A stretch of DNA of 38,091 nt from Thermoplasmata archaeon. GTDB lineage: Archaea > Thermoplasmatota > Thermoplasmata > Thermoplasmatales > Thermoplasmataceae. The stretch is taken from assembly GCA_021820245.1 (NCBI GenBank), contig JAKADT010000002.1:1-38091 (forward strand), given 5' to 3'. The notes beneath the pieces are model-generated. The model was not told where the DNA came from. It ran no database searches and worked only from the letters and a program-made list of their open reading frames with translations. The translations under genes and the position numbers were made by a program. Positions 7,345 to 15,376 of the stretch are shown here, piece after piece. Numbering within the stretch: position 1 is the first letter of the stretch; the number at the start of each line of letters is the position of its first letter.

Positions 7345-8321
7345 TACTGATCCCTGAAAACACTGCATATCTGGAAACGCTGAAAGATTCTGTTTCCGAC
7401 TCAAGTGACTCTTATCGCGTTGTGAATCTTTACGGAAAAAGCATCATCATCACTCCTGAAAATTCAAACCTGTCATTCAGTGTTGACGGTAAACATGTAA
7501 TCCAGGTAAAATCTGGACTTTACTCAAGAGATGCCAAGAGTGATAATACGGAGGTGGAAATTGGCAATGTCAGAATAGGAAGAAAAAAACTGGTAATTGC
7601 GGCGGGACCATGTGCAGTTGAAAGCCGGGATCAGATGTTGGAGATAGCAGAAGAGGTCAAGAAACTGGGTGCAGACATGATAAGGGGTGGAGCGTTCAAA
7701 CCGAGAACAAGTCCATACAGTTTTCAGGGCCTGGGAAAAGAGGGGATAGGTATCCTGTCCGAGGCAAAGGAGGCAACAGGCATGCCGATTGTTTCCGAGA
7801 TTATGGATATTTCAGATTACCCGTATTTTCAGGACACCATTGACATGCTCCAGATAGGATCAAGAAATTCACAGAATTTTTCAATGCTCAAATTCATAGG
7901 GGAGAAAGGTAAGCCGGTTCTACTAAAAAATGGCATGGGAAATTCAACTGATGAATGGCTGAGTTCTTCAGAATATCTTCTATCGGCCGGAAACGGAAAC
8001 GTTGTATTATGCTACAGGGGAACAAGAGGCTTTGAAAAACGCACAAGGTTCATGATGGATACGGGTTCCATAACAGTGGTAAAATCACTCAGCCACCTTC
8101 CGGTGTGTGCTGATCCAAGCCATCCATCCGGCAACAGGGATTATGTCGAATCGCTGGCATTGGCTGCTGTAGCGGCAGGGGCAGACATGCTCGAAATAGA
8201 GGTTCACAACAACCCCGAAAAGGCGCTTTCGGATCGAGATCAGCAGATCTCGTTTGAGACATTTGGAAGAATCGCAAAAAGTGCAAGAAAGATAAGAAAT
8301 CTAATTACCGGGGATATCTGA
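7341..8321 (+). CDS. aroF: 3-deoxy-D-arabino-heptulosonate 7-phosphate (DAHP) synthase with N-terminal regulatory domain
   Basis: 326 residues, matching the type Ib DAHP synthase layout known from Thermotoga and Pyrococcus. Residues about 1-70 form a small ferredoxin-like domain that in Thermotoga mediates feedback inhibition. The rest is a TIM-barrel catalytic domain. Visible signatures are AAGPCAVES (metal ligand Cys91), RGGAFKPRTSPYSFQGLG, QIGSRNSQNF, DPSHPSG, EIEVHNNPEKALSD (Glu and Asp metal ligands). It condenses phosphoenolpyruvate and erythrose 4-phosphate, the first step towards chorismate. A GGTGAG stretch precedes the ATG, and the start overlaps the tyrA stop by four bases. Confidence 0.95.
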   Translation: MILIPENTAYLETLKDSVSDSSDSYRVVNLYGKSIIITPENSNLSFSVDGKHVIQVKSGLYSRDAKSDNTEVEIGNVRIGRKKLVIAAGPCAVESRDQMLEIAEEVKKLGADMIRGGAFKPRTSPYSFQGLGKEGIGILSEAKEATGMPIVSEIMDISDYPYFQDTIDMLQIGSRNSQNFSMLKFIGEKGKPVLLKNGMGNSTDEWLSSSEYLLSAGNGNVVLCYRGTRGFEKRTRFMMDTGSITVVKSLSHLPVCADPSHPSGNRDYVESLALAAVAAGADMLEIEVHNNPEKALSDRDQQISFETFGRIAKSARKIRNLITGDI

Positions 8322-8500
8322 TGTTCCGGTAGAGTATTTCACCCTATTTTTAAATCCTCCCCAACAACTAAGTTTCTTGCAAACGGCCCGGAATAACATT
8401 CCTAATCAGTGAAAGGCCTGGATAATCTGAGTGTGGACGAGTTTGCATGAAAGCGGAAAACACATATGAACAGTGAAGACCATCATGAAAGATGAGGACC

Positions 8501-8875
8501 TCAGAACTTCTGACGCTTTAGCTGAAGTGAGTATGTCAGTATGTAGATAATGGGAAGAATGTAGAAACCAAGAACCATAGTTATGTCCGCTTCACTCAAT
8601 GGAACTGTGCTTCCGAATCTGGACAGTGCGGCAATATGTGCAGGATTGGTTGAAATAGCTATAGCCACAAACCCAAGAATAAAACCTGTGAGTTCTGCCT
8701 TATTGTTTCCGTTCAGAACAAAATAGCCAACGAGAACTATCACCACTACTGACGCATAGGTTGCAATGGTAAGCGTCAAGGGGACCAGTCCGTAAGTTCT
8801 AAGTATGTACCCGCCTGTTACAATTACGATCGCATCAATAAAGAGCAGTGTGGAAAGAAATCTGCTTCTGTTCAA
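8501..8875 (-). CDS. Small multi-pass membrane protein of unknown function
   Basis: 124 residues with four predicted membrane helices (about 8-27, 31-53, 60-77 and 95-116) joined by short loops, ending in the basic tail QLKRQKF. No family motif is recognised. A TATA-like sequence (8892-8904) lies about 21-25 bases upstream, supporting the ATG at 8875 and active transcription. The gene is isolated: 179 bases separate it from the DAHP synthase gene, which points towards it from the left. Confidence 0.65.
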   Translation of the reverse strand: MNRSRFLSTLLFIDAIVIVTGGYILRTYGLVPLTLTIATYASVVVIVLVGYFVLNGNNKAELTGFILGFVAIAISTNPAHIAALSRFGSTVPLSEADITMVLGFYILPIIYILTYSLQLKRQKF

Positions 8876-9194
8876 TCTTTTTAGATATCGCTATAAAATT
8901 TAAACATTTGCAGGGGGTATTATCTTTTTTGCAGGAGAATATATAAGCTTGAATCCTCTTGTATTACCATTCCGGTCTTGATTTGTAAACCGACAGGTTG
9001 AATTGAAAATGATTGAACATCATACAGTCTCATACCAGCCTTTGTATGCCAGAGGGTAGACTCATAGTGAAGGACAGAGTGCCTTCAGACCGATGTGAAT
9101 TCAAGCCCATGGTATCCAGGTGGCATCTGAAGTGGGAGGCGTTTTCTCGATACGGAATGAGATGACACATGTTGATCACCATTTACGATGAAAA
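8876..9194. other. 319-base stretch without a recognisable gene
   Basis: A plus-strand TATA-like GAATATATAAGC (about 8937-8948) is present, but only a 38-codon reading frame follows (ATG near 9048, stop near 9165; contains VSRWHLKWEAFSRYGMR), and I do not recognise it. It could be a small gene, a decayed mobile-element fragment or an untranslated RNA. No terminator or tRNA-like fold is evident. Confidence 0.35.
8892..8904 (-). promoter_or_regulatory. TATA region of the 8501-8875 membrane protein gene
   Basis: The minus strand reads TTTAAATTTTATA. Two overlapping TATA-like octamers are centred 20 and 25 bases before the ATG at 8875. Confidence 0.45.
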
Positions 9195-9857
9195 TCAGAA
9201 TTTGTAAAGGGTAGGCAGCAATTCTTCTTTTACATATTTTATAACGTTATCTTCGTGTTTTAACATTTCCTCGTATGCTTTAGATGGTTCTCTGCTCATT
9301 ATGGCCTGGAAAATTGATTCATGTTCTCTGGAATCCTCCATGGATACATCTGTGGCTGTAAAAAATGTCAGTCTTACAATTTTCAGTTTCCTTCTAATTT
9401 CCTGGCTATATTTCTCCATGTATTTATTTCCGCTATTTCTGCCGATGATTTCATGGAACCTATCATCAAGGTCTGCTTTTGCGTTTGCGTAAATAGCACT
9501 CTGTGAATAGGTTGCATTTACATCTAACATGAACTTTTTAAAATCAGAAAGTTGTTCCCTGTTGATTCTAAGCGCACAGAGTCTTGCACTCTCTGCCTCT
9601 ATGACTTTCCGGGCTTCGTAAAGTTCAATAAGATCTTCAGATGAGGCAATTATCACTCGATATGATCTACCCGTTTTCTCGAGAAGGCCTTCTTTGTTGA
9701 GGGCAATCAAACTCTCCCTTATTGGCGTTCGGCTAATCTTCAGCTTATTTGCTATCATTTCTTCACTTATATACTGCCCAACCCTCAATTTTCCTTGAGC
9801 TATGTTGTTATAAATATATTCATACGCACGTGAAGACAGTGTAATTTTTTGTTCCAT
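9195..9857 (-). CDS. GntR-family transcriptional regulator, FadR (FCD) subfamily
   Basis: 220 residues. The N-terminal winged helix (about 8-75) contains the GntR hallmark: LRVGQYISEEMIANKLKISR, then TPIRESLIALNKEGLLEK. Residues about 80-210 form an all-helical FCD ligand-binding domain. Its metal-ligand pattern is present: Asp and His in DLDDRFHE, His in REHESIFQAI and His in KHEDN. FCD regulators respond to small carboxylates or sugar acids. Neither neighbour is a metabolic gene, so the effector cannot be guessed. A TATA box at 9881-9888 supports a leaderless ATG at 9857. A FadR-like palindrome (9934-9942) lies about 80 bases upstream and may be an autoregulatory site. Confidence 0.92.
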   Translation of the reverse strand: MEQKITLSSRAYEYIYNNIAQGKLRVGQYISEEMIANKLKISRTPIRESLIALNKEGLLEKTGRSYRVIIASSEDLIELYEARKVIEAESARLCALRINREQLSDFKKFMLDVNATYSQSAIYANAKADLDDRFHEIIGRNSGNKYMEKYSQEIRRKLKIVRLTFFTATDVSMEDSREHESIFQAIMSREPSKAYEEMLKHEDNVIKYVKEELLPTLYKF

Positions 9858-9880
9858 AGCACTGATTTATTATATAAGTC

Positions 9881-9888
9881 TATTTAAG
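9881..9888 (-). promoter_or_regulatory. TATA box of the GntR/FadR regulator
   Basis: CTTAAATA on the minus strand is centred 27 bases before the ATG at 9857. A second AT-rich box at 9869-9878 is too close to the start to serve. Confidence 0.45.
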
Positions 9889-9933
9889 CTTTCACCACAA
9901 TGATGTAAAGATAATTATTATAAAAATGTAAAA

Positions 9934-9942
9934 TGTCCGACA
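9934..9942. promoter_or_regulatory. Possible FadR-type operator palindrome
   Basis: TGTCCGACA is a palindrome with a single central base. Its GTCCGAC core equals the core of the classical FadR operator (TGGTCCGACCA). It lies upstream of the FCD regulator gene, as an autoregulatory site would. Only nine bases match, so chance is possible. Confidence 0.3.
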
Positions 9943-10641
9943 CTTTTTCAAGATTAAACTTTACAGATTACGAATTTAAGCATTGTTGTGAGTTATATTG
10001 CAAATGAATATGTTCGTTGAAGGAGCAATCAGACGCTATTAGCGTTAAAAACCATGAGATTTTTATTAATTTTATTAATGGCATATAATAATCAATAGTT
10101 CCAGGAACTCACGCAGGTTGAGATTTTCAAGGGAAACATTCCTTTATATCTTTGTCAGCAGAATACGAATTAAGTGTAAAAATGTGTGTCTAATGTTTCC
10201 ATAAGGAATTCTCCTTTTGCAAGATAGGGTTTGAAAGTAATCGATAACAGAATATTGTTGTCAGTATATTGCTAAGTCTGCTGGGGACGGAGATGAAGGT
10301 GTCCGCATATCATACTGCTGCATGCGTTACTGTGTACGCGAGGTGGATGGTCGGAAAGAAGCACAGAGTACATTAGGGATGAGGTGAATCCAAACTCATG
10401 AGATTCCAACAGCAACCTTTAGGCAGGAAGATCAATGTGAGAGATGGGAGTGGAAGCCATCTAGTGAATATCATCCAAAGTAGTCAGATAAATGTTGTTG
10501 TATATCCACAGGTGAATATGCCAGATCTGGAATAGACCTCATGAAAATAAGAACGGATATTGCAGTTGTTCCGTTTTCTGGCAATTAATATGGTTGAAGT
10601 AATTATTTTCTGTGGAACTCTAAATTTGATTAATTTTAAAT

Positions 10642-10650
10642 AGTATAATT
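10642..10650 (+). promoter_or_regulatory. TATA box of the 10673 membrane protein gene
   Basis: AGTATAATT is centred about 26 bases before the ATG at 10673, which fits a leaderless transcript. Confidence 0.45.
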
Positions 10651-10672
10651 CCGTATAATAATCAGGTTTAAT

Positions 10673-11119
10673 ATGTCTGATGGTTCGTATTCAAAAGGAA
10701 GGATGGTAGGAATTCTGCTAGCATTGGATTTTATCTTAACAACAGTGATACTTTTCACCGATAAAAATCTCCAGACAGATTTCGGAATTGTGAAACCTTA
10801 TTTCATCCACTGGTACGGTCTACTTGTTACGGCGATAGTTGATTTAATCGGAGCAGTTATTATCATGGTTAAGCCTGAGAGGGTATTCCAGAAAGCCGGA
10901 ACTGTTGGGGCTTTATTGCTCGCAGTATTTATGGTGGCCGATCTTGCGACTTATAAAATGGTTGGATTCACAAGTGTGGGGCAGTTTGCCACATACCTCT
11001 TTGGATTTTCACATTATCCTGGGGCACTTTCATACATACCCGGGCTTTACGATGTACTTTTTGCCTTTTACATAATTACAGGTATAACTGGTGCAGTTAT
11101 CCTCAGAGGTGGGGAATAA
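10673..11119 (+). CDS. Four-helix membrane protein of unknown function
   Basis: 148 residues with a short polar N-terminus and four predicted membrane helices (about 11-29, 47-66, 76-95 and 122-143). No catalytic or transport motif is recognised. The segment between helices 3 and 4 (TSVGQFATYLFGFSHYPG) is aromatic-rich. It superficially resembles small DoxX-like or 'hypothetical integral membrane' proteins of Thermoplasmatales, but I cannot assign a family. Its own TATA box and the lack of nearby co-directional genes suggest a single-gene transcript. Confidence 0.68.
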   Translation: MSDGSYSKGRMVGILLALDFILTTVILFTDKNLQTDFGIVKPYFIHWYGLLVTAIVDLIGAVIIMVKPERVFQKAGTVGALLLAVFMVADLATYKMVGFTSVGQFATYLFGFSHYPGALSYIPGLYDVLFAFYIITGITGAVILRGGE

Positions 11120-11194
11120 TCTCTCTCTATCTTATAAATATTCATATTTATAAACGCATTTAGATATAAAAGGTTCTAGACTGAATGCATCCTC

Positions 11195-11235
11195 GAAGTT
11201 CTGTCAATCCGTTCTCAGTCAAGGACCAGAACTTC
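11195..11235. repeat. Perfect 9-bp inverted repeat with a 23-base loop
   Basis: GAAGTTCTG at 11195-11203 is exactly complementary to CAGAACTTC at 11227-11235. It lies between the membrane protein gene and the glycan island, just before the first island gene, and could be a regulatory hairpin or a border mark. No T-tract follows on either strand, so it is not a clear terminator. Confidence 0.4.
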
Positions 11236-11277
11236 CAAGAGCGTTCACTGTAACTGGTACAAATAGAAATACTTAAT

Positions 11278-11985
11278 ATGCTGAATTTATTGTTAACAAT
11301 TAGTAAAAATGCCTGGGACACGATTTTCAATGGAGAGTTTCAAATGACCTGTGAGGACAGCATAAGGGAATCAAAGATTTCTACAGCCAGGGAGTTCTCC
11401 GCCAGACTTGGGACCAGAAATCTGATCTTCTTTGGAATATCAGGATCAGTTTCCTATGAACCGGCGGCTGAGGATGATGTTGATATTTTTTTGATAACCC
11501 GTGCCGGAAAGCTCTGGTCAACCGTGATAAGAGCCATTTTAATCCGAAGATTATTCGGCTTTGACTCCATATGTCTTTCCCTTTGCCTGGATACTGTTTC
11601 TGCAGATACACTGTTCAACCAGAGTGATGATTTTATTGTTGCAAAGGATTCTCTAAACGTCATACCGCTGTATGGTAAGACTTATTATGAAAACCTTCTG
11701 AATGGAAGCCTGCTGATAAGGAAATTTTTTCCTGAAAGATTTAGGCCTACCGGTAACAATAAACAGCAGGAAAACCGATCAAGTCCCCTGGAATACCTTT
11801 TGTATATTCCATCCTCTGTATTCCTCCTTCTGAAGGGATTGGTTCACAACCACAGGTACAGGGCTCGCCTCAGTCCAGACTCCTGTTTCGAGACTGTTTT
11901 GGGATTTCACAGATTCTATCTTGATAGCGCTAAATACCAGAAATTGCGCAGGATGTATTCCGGTACGGGTGATGGGAACGAGTAG
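11278..11985 (+). CDS. Nucleotidyltransferase-fold (pol beta superfamily) protein
   Basis: 235 residues. FGISGSVSYEPAAEDDVDIFLI (about residues 58-79) carries the Gly-Ser and Asp-x-Asp elements of the pol beta/MNT nucleotidyltransferase core. Helices follow, with a hydrophobic stretch around IPSSVFLLLKGLV (about 178-190). Such domains transfer a nucleotide or act as substrate-binding relatives. Next to glycosyltransferases it might activate a sugar or modify an acceptor, but that is inference. The N-terminal 22 residues may not be translated: an ATG at 11344 preceded by GGAG gives a start closer to the fold. The 3' end overlaps the next gene by 14 bases. Confidence 0.62.
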   Translation: MLNLLLTISKNAWDTIFNGEFQMTCEDSIRESKISTAREFSARLGTRNLIFFGISGSVSYEPAAEDDVDIFLITRAGKLWSTVIRAILIRRLFGFDSICLSLCLDTVSADTLFNQSDDFIVAKDSLNVIPLYGKTYYENLLNGSLLIRKFFPERFRPTGNNKQQENRSSPLEYLLYIPSSVFLLLKGLVHNHRYRARLSPDSCFETVLGFHRFYLDSAKYQKLRRMYSGTGDGNE

Positions 11986-12859
11986 CTGCGCCATAATTTT
12001 CTCATATAATTCTCAGATGGATGTGGAATTCTATGTAAGAAATTTTGACGCACTGCAACTGGACAAAATGATTATCTGCGCTGAAGGCGATTTGGACATC
12101 TCTAAAATACGTGTTATGGCGGAAGGAAAGAACATAGATCTGATTCTCTGCAGCGAAAGGCTTGGAAAGACCAATGCGTATAACAGTGCGCTGAAACATA
12201 TGGATTGTGATCTGGCATTTCTCATATCCGGAGATGTTCGCTTTGATCCAGGTATCATCAAGAAAATTGAAAGGAAGATAGCGGGAAATGAGATCATAAT
12301 ACCCAGAGTCCTGCCTGTGCCATCAGAAAAGCTGGCCAGTAAAATTGCCAGTGTGATGTGGAATGTACATGATACGTATCTAACCAGTTCTGACGATTTT
12401 TATGTAAAATCAGGAGGAGAGTTTCAGGCAATCCCGGCGAAATTTCTTATAAATTTACCACCAGTCGTAAACGATGATGAGTTTTTGTGCCTTTCCGCCA
12501 AAAGGGATGGAGCTATGGTTCTCTACTCAGATGATTTCATAGTACATAACTGGGTACCGGAGACCTTCCACGATCTTCTTATCCAGAGGATCAGAGTAAA
12601 CTTTGGCCATATGGAGATGGAAAGACACTTTGGGAAAAGTTCCTCGCTCATTTTAAATTTTCCAAGGAATATCAAAAAATCGGTCTTGCTGATGAAAACT
12701 CATTTGAAGAGATATCCTTCTGATATAGCATTCATATTCCCAGCGATTCTAATTGAGCTTATATCTATCACATATGCTTTCTTCGACTTTAAAACTTACA
12801 GGGGTCACATGCTCTGGAAGGTAGTCAAGACCTCGAAGGATTCTGGAAACGGTACTTAA
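11972..12859 (+). CDS. Family 2 glycosyltransferase
   Basis: About 295 residues with a GT-A fold. It has the N-terminal strand CAIIFSYNS, a nucleotide-binding acidic region, LISGDVRFDPGII as the DxD-like metal site (about 90-102), and the acceptor-site signature NDDEFLC, then the family's R-rich helix LIQRIRVNFGHMEMERHFG. A hydrophobic C-terminal segment (SDIAFIFPAILIELISITYAFF) suggests membrane association. The ATG at 11972 is chosen because it starts just before strand 1; further upstream codons belong to the preceding gene's frame. It probably adds a sugar to a lipid-linked glycan or glycolipid at the cytoplasmic face. Confidence 0.82.
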   Translation: MGTSSCAIIFSYNSQMDVEFYVRNFDALQLDKMIICAEGDLDISKIRVMAEGKNIDLILCSERLGKTNAYNSALKHMDCDLAFLISGDVRFDPGIIKKIERKIAGNEIIIPRVLPVPSEKLASKIASVMWNVHDTYLTSSDDFYVKSGGEFQAIPAKFLINLPPVVNDDEFLCLSAKRDGAMVLYSDDFIVHNWVPETFHDLLIQRIRVNFGHMEMERHFGKSSSLILNFPRNIKKSVLLMKTHLKRYPSDIAFIFPAILIELISITYAFFDFKTYRGHMLWKVVKTSKDSGNGT

Positions 12860-13262
12860 TGCTACCCAGTATCATCTGTTTAGAACCTGTCAAGGTTGAT
12901 CTTAAATGTATTCGAATAGCCAATTCCAGCTGATCTTACCGTAGATTCTGTACAGACTGAAGTCACCAAAGGCAGGTGCATGTTCCGGATTGATTGAAAA
13001 CTTTTCCATGATATCGCCACATTTCTTTGGGATCTCAACAATAATTTTCCCCTGTCCTACAGTTTCAAATTCATCATTTTGTAAAGTACCAGAGGAATCT
13101 TTTCTACTCAACACTTCCCGGAAAGATCTTTTTTTTTTACCCAGTTAAGTGTGCCGGACCTTATTTCAGGCGCAGCAACATTCACCCTCATGGCACTCTT
13201 AATGTTTACATCTCGTTAACTTTCAGAGATCTGCATCCCATAACGGCACCGGCCCTGATATA
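12860..13262. other. Stretch between convergent glycosyltransferase genes
   Basis: Apart from the possible small frame at 12902-13114 and a 10-T run at 13129-13138, nothing is recognised. The T-run could end transcription from the left, since T-rich tracts terminate archaeal RNA polymerase. Confidence 0.35.
12902..13114 (-). CDS. Possible small gene or gene fragment of unknown function
   Basis: A 70-codon frame from a GTG at 13114 to a TAA. Codon choice resembles that of its neighbours, and the product (VGQGKIIVEIPKKCGD, then APAFGDFSLYRIYGK) is not low-complexity. No ATG, TATA box or clear ribosome site is present. The frame stays open upstream through a run of ten A residues (minus strand; 13129-13138), so it may be the 3' remnant of a longer gene. 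I recognise no family. Confidence 0.35.
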   Translation of the reverse strand: MLSRKDSSGTLQNDEFETVGQGKIIVEIPKKCGDIMEKFSINPEHAPAFGDFSLYRIYGKISWNWLFEYI

Positions 13263-14393
13263 TCAACTGGAATGAGTAGGCATATTTTCTGCCATTTTTT
13301 CTATCACGTCCATATGATGATTCTTTAAAACGGATTCCCAGGACCATTTACTCCTGCTACGAATATAAATAGAGTCCCTTTTGATATTGAATATTTCCAC
13401 GGATTTTGCGCAAAGATCGTCAAATGTTCCTATAAGTCCGGTTTGATAATTGTCTATCATTTCGTATATACCTGAATAAACTGGTAGGTTCAAGGCAAGT
13501 ACTGGAACTCCATAGCTTTGTGCTTCGATGATTACAATGCCCTGTGGTTCATCCCACGTCGATGTAAAGAGGAGAGCCCTGCATCTCCTCATTGTTTCAG
13601 TGAGAGTCCGTCTATCTACCTCTCCAAGGTATTCGGTAACATTGTTTAGAAAAGGCTTAACCATATTCCTGAAATATGATGCATCGGTTATCTTACCTAT
13701 TATTTTTAATGGCAACCCAATCTTCCTGGCAAGTCGAATGGCAAGATGAGGGGCCTTTAGTGGGTTGATTGTTCCAACAAAAAGCAGAAATTCTTCCGGG
13801 TTTTGAATTATTTGACCCCTATCCGGAAAATCTGTTCCATTTGGCATGTAATGGGATCTGATCCCTTTTCTTATTAGGAGTTCATTCATCCTGAGGTTAA
13901 GTGCTCCCAGATTAAGCTTCCATGAAGGTCTGAATATCATGTCTGGAACAAGGAAAAGCCTGCGCCAGTTTGGATAGATAAAGTAATAGTTCCCGTGCAG
14001 GTAGAAAAGGACCCTGTCACTTTCCATCTCCTTTGTGAGTATGAAATTGTTAAATGGGTCAATAGCAGAGGCATCAGAAAGTATGGGTGCCTCCCAGATC
14101 TCACGTTTAAGACTGGTGAAGATGGATATGTAACGAGTCCATTTTCCCGTAGCCAAGGACGCGAGCAATCGTGCTTTGCCCCCTGGATATGAGAAGATTG
14201 CATCCGGGGAAACCACGCTGTCCGCCAGACTATCATCGGTGGAATTGGCCACTAACTGCACCCTGAATCCCAATCTCCTGAGGGATCTGGCTCGTTCAAC
14301 TACTATTTTTTCCACACCTCCCCAGCCGTCTGCAGGAATCCTTCGATAGAGAGGGGCGAATATTACAACCTCCTTGGAACTCAACTTCAACAT
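13263..14393 (-). CDS. Family 4 glycosyltransferase (GT-B fold)
   Basis: About 376 residues with two Rossmann-like halves. The N-terminal acceptor side has VVIFAPLYRRIPADGWGGVEKIV, whose Gly-Gly loop is typical of GT4 enzymes. The C-terminal donor side has LFVGTINPLKAPHLAIRLA, LKIIGKI and the retaining-enzyme motif FTSTWDEPQGIVIIEAQSYGVPVL, with Glu residues spaced as E-x7-E. It would transfer a sugar from a nucleotide-sugar donor, retaining the anomeric configuration. The ATG at 14393 fits the start of strand 1; an upstream ATG at 14417 would add eight residues. It is the only GT of the island on the minus strand, opposite the methyltransferase genes. Confidence 0.88.
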   Translation of the reverse strand: MLKLSSKEVVIFAPLYRRIPADGWGGVEKIVVERARSLRRLGFRVQLVANSTDDSLADSVVSPDAIFSYPGGKARLLASLATGKWTRYISIFTSLKREIWEAPILSDASAIDPFNNFILTKEMESDRVLFYLHGNYYFIYPNWRRLFLVPDMIFRPSWKLNLGALNLRMNELLIRKGIRSHYMPNGTDFPDRGQIIQNPEEFLLFVGTINPLKAPHLAIRLARKIGLPLKIIGKITDASYFRNMVKPFLNNVTEYLGEVDRRTLTETMRRCRALLFTSTWDEPQGIVIIEAQSYGVPVLALNLPVYSGIYEMIDNYQTGLIGTFDDLCAKSVEIFNIKRDSIYIRSRSKWSWESVLKNHHMDVIEKMAENMPTHSS

Positions 14394-14584
14394 ATGGATT
14401 TCATGATATAAAGTCATTACAGTCCACTTTGCAGAGGAAATTCTCCGGCACTTTAACAGGGCGTTTTCTCAAACTATTGCTGTAAATTCAGACCAAGTGC
14501 TGGGTTTTTGGTCTTCAGGTAGTTCTTAGACCATGTCTATAATATTGGAAAAATAGTTATGGTTTAATTTTCCTTACCATAAAG

Positions 14585-15376
14585 GTGGAAGATTATTATA
14601 CTGATCTCGATCATATCTTTTCTGAAGCTGCCAGTATTTATGATAAAAAGATATTATCAAATTTCATAAACATAAACATAAGAAAAATTGAGCTGAGGAC
14701 ACTTATAAAATATACCAGGGGAAGGAACAGCATATTGGAAATAGGATGTGGAACCGCGGAAGAGGCAAGTAAATTCATACTTGAAACCGGTAAAAAAGTT
14801 ACCTGCCTGGAAGTTTCCGGCGGAATGATCGACTTTTCTACTGCAAAGATCAGGGGACTGGGAATAAGTGACAATTTCATGGCAGTTAAGGGAGCAGCGT
14901 CTACCATAAGGTCACTTGGCAGATCGTTTGATCTGATCTACTCTTTCAACGGTGCTCTAAATACTGAGCCCAAAATTAAGGAGGCTGCGGACGGAATACA
15001 TGATTCACTGAATCATAACGGGATACTGATCTTCTCGGTTAGAAACAGGAAATGTCTGGGGGAAATATTATTATACAGTATTCTTGGTAAAAAAGAAAAC
15101 ATAAAGAAACGTATGGAAGAAACAACCTACGTTGAGGTGGTTGGAAATAAGATCATGTCAACCTACTACTCCCCCCATGAAATCAGATCCATATTCAAGG
15201 AATTCACTCTGGTTAAAAAGAAGGGCCTGGCCATAATACTTCCACCATATCTTGCAGAAAGAGTGACTTCTAATTTTGCCAAACACCTGATAAACTTAAT
15301 GGGAACGTTGCTGTCGTCTATGCCACTTTTTTCTTCTCTTGGAGACGAGATACTTTATGTTTTCAAGAAAGAGTGA
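14585..15376 (+). CDS. SAM-dependent methyltransferase (glycan island, copy 1)
   Basis: 263 residues, GTG start. SAM motif I is ILEIGCGTAEEASKF (about residues 49-63), strand 2 ends in VTCLEVSGGM, and FDLIYSFNGALNTEP is the motif IV region. The C-terminal half is specific: a hydrophobic/basic helix with LGKKENIKKRMEE and ILPPYLAERV, shared with the next gene, which looks like a diverged tandem duplicate. It probably methylates a sugar or lipid made by the island. The TATA-like GGTTTAATTT at 14561-14570 fits a near-leaderless transcript. The end overlaps the next gene by 20 bases. Confidence 0.82.
   Translation: MEDYYTDLDHIFSEAASIYDKKILSNFININIRKIELRTLIKYTRGRNSILEIGCGTAEEASKFILETGKKVTCLEVSGGMIDFSTAKIRGLGISDNFMAVKGAASTIRSLGRSFDLIYSFNGALNTEPKIKEAADGIHDSLNHNGILIFSVRNRKCLGEILLYSILGKKENIKKRMEETTYVEVVGNKIMSTYYSPHEIRSIFKEFTLVKKKGLAIILPPYLAERVTSNFAKHLINLMGTLLSSMPLFSSLGDEILYVFKKE

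Larger units (their letters stand above)
9858..10672. other. 815-base gene-poor stretch
   Basis: No convincing gene on either strand. The left part is AT-rich and holds the regulator promoter and possible operator. The middle (10230-10560) is less AT-rich and contains short broken reading frames. One, from the ATG near 10292, includes YHTAACVTVYARWMVGKKH, which loosely recalls the C-terminal part of some transposases, but this is not a firm match. TATA-like CTTTATATCT occurs near 10142. The right end holds the promoter of the next gene. It could be decayed mobile DNA or an unrecognised RNA locus. Confidence 0.35.

Noticed and set aside
8322-8500. tRNA or other structured RNA in the gap after the DAHP synthase gene
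   Set aside because: No T-loop (GTTCRANNC) or paired acceptor arms could be found by eye.
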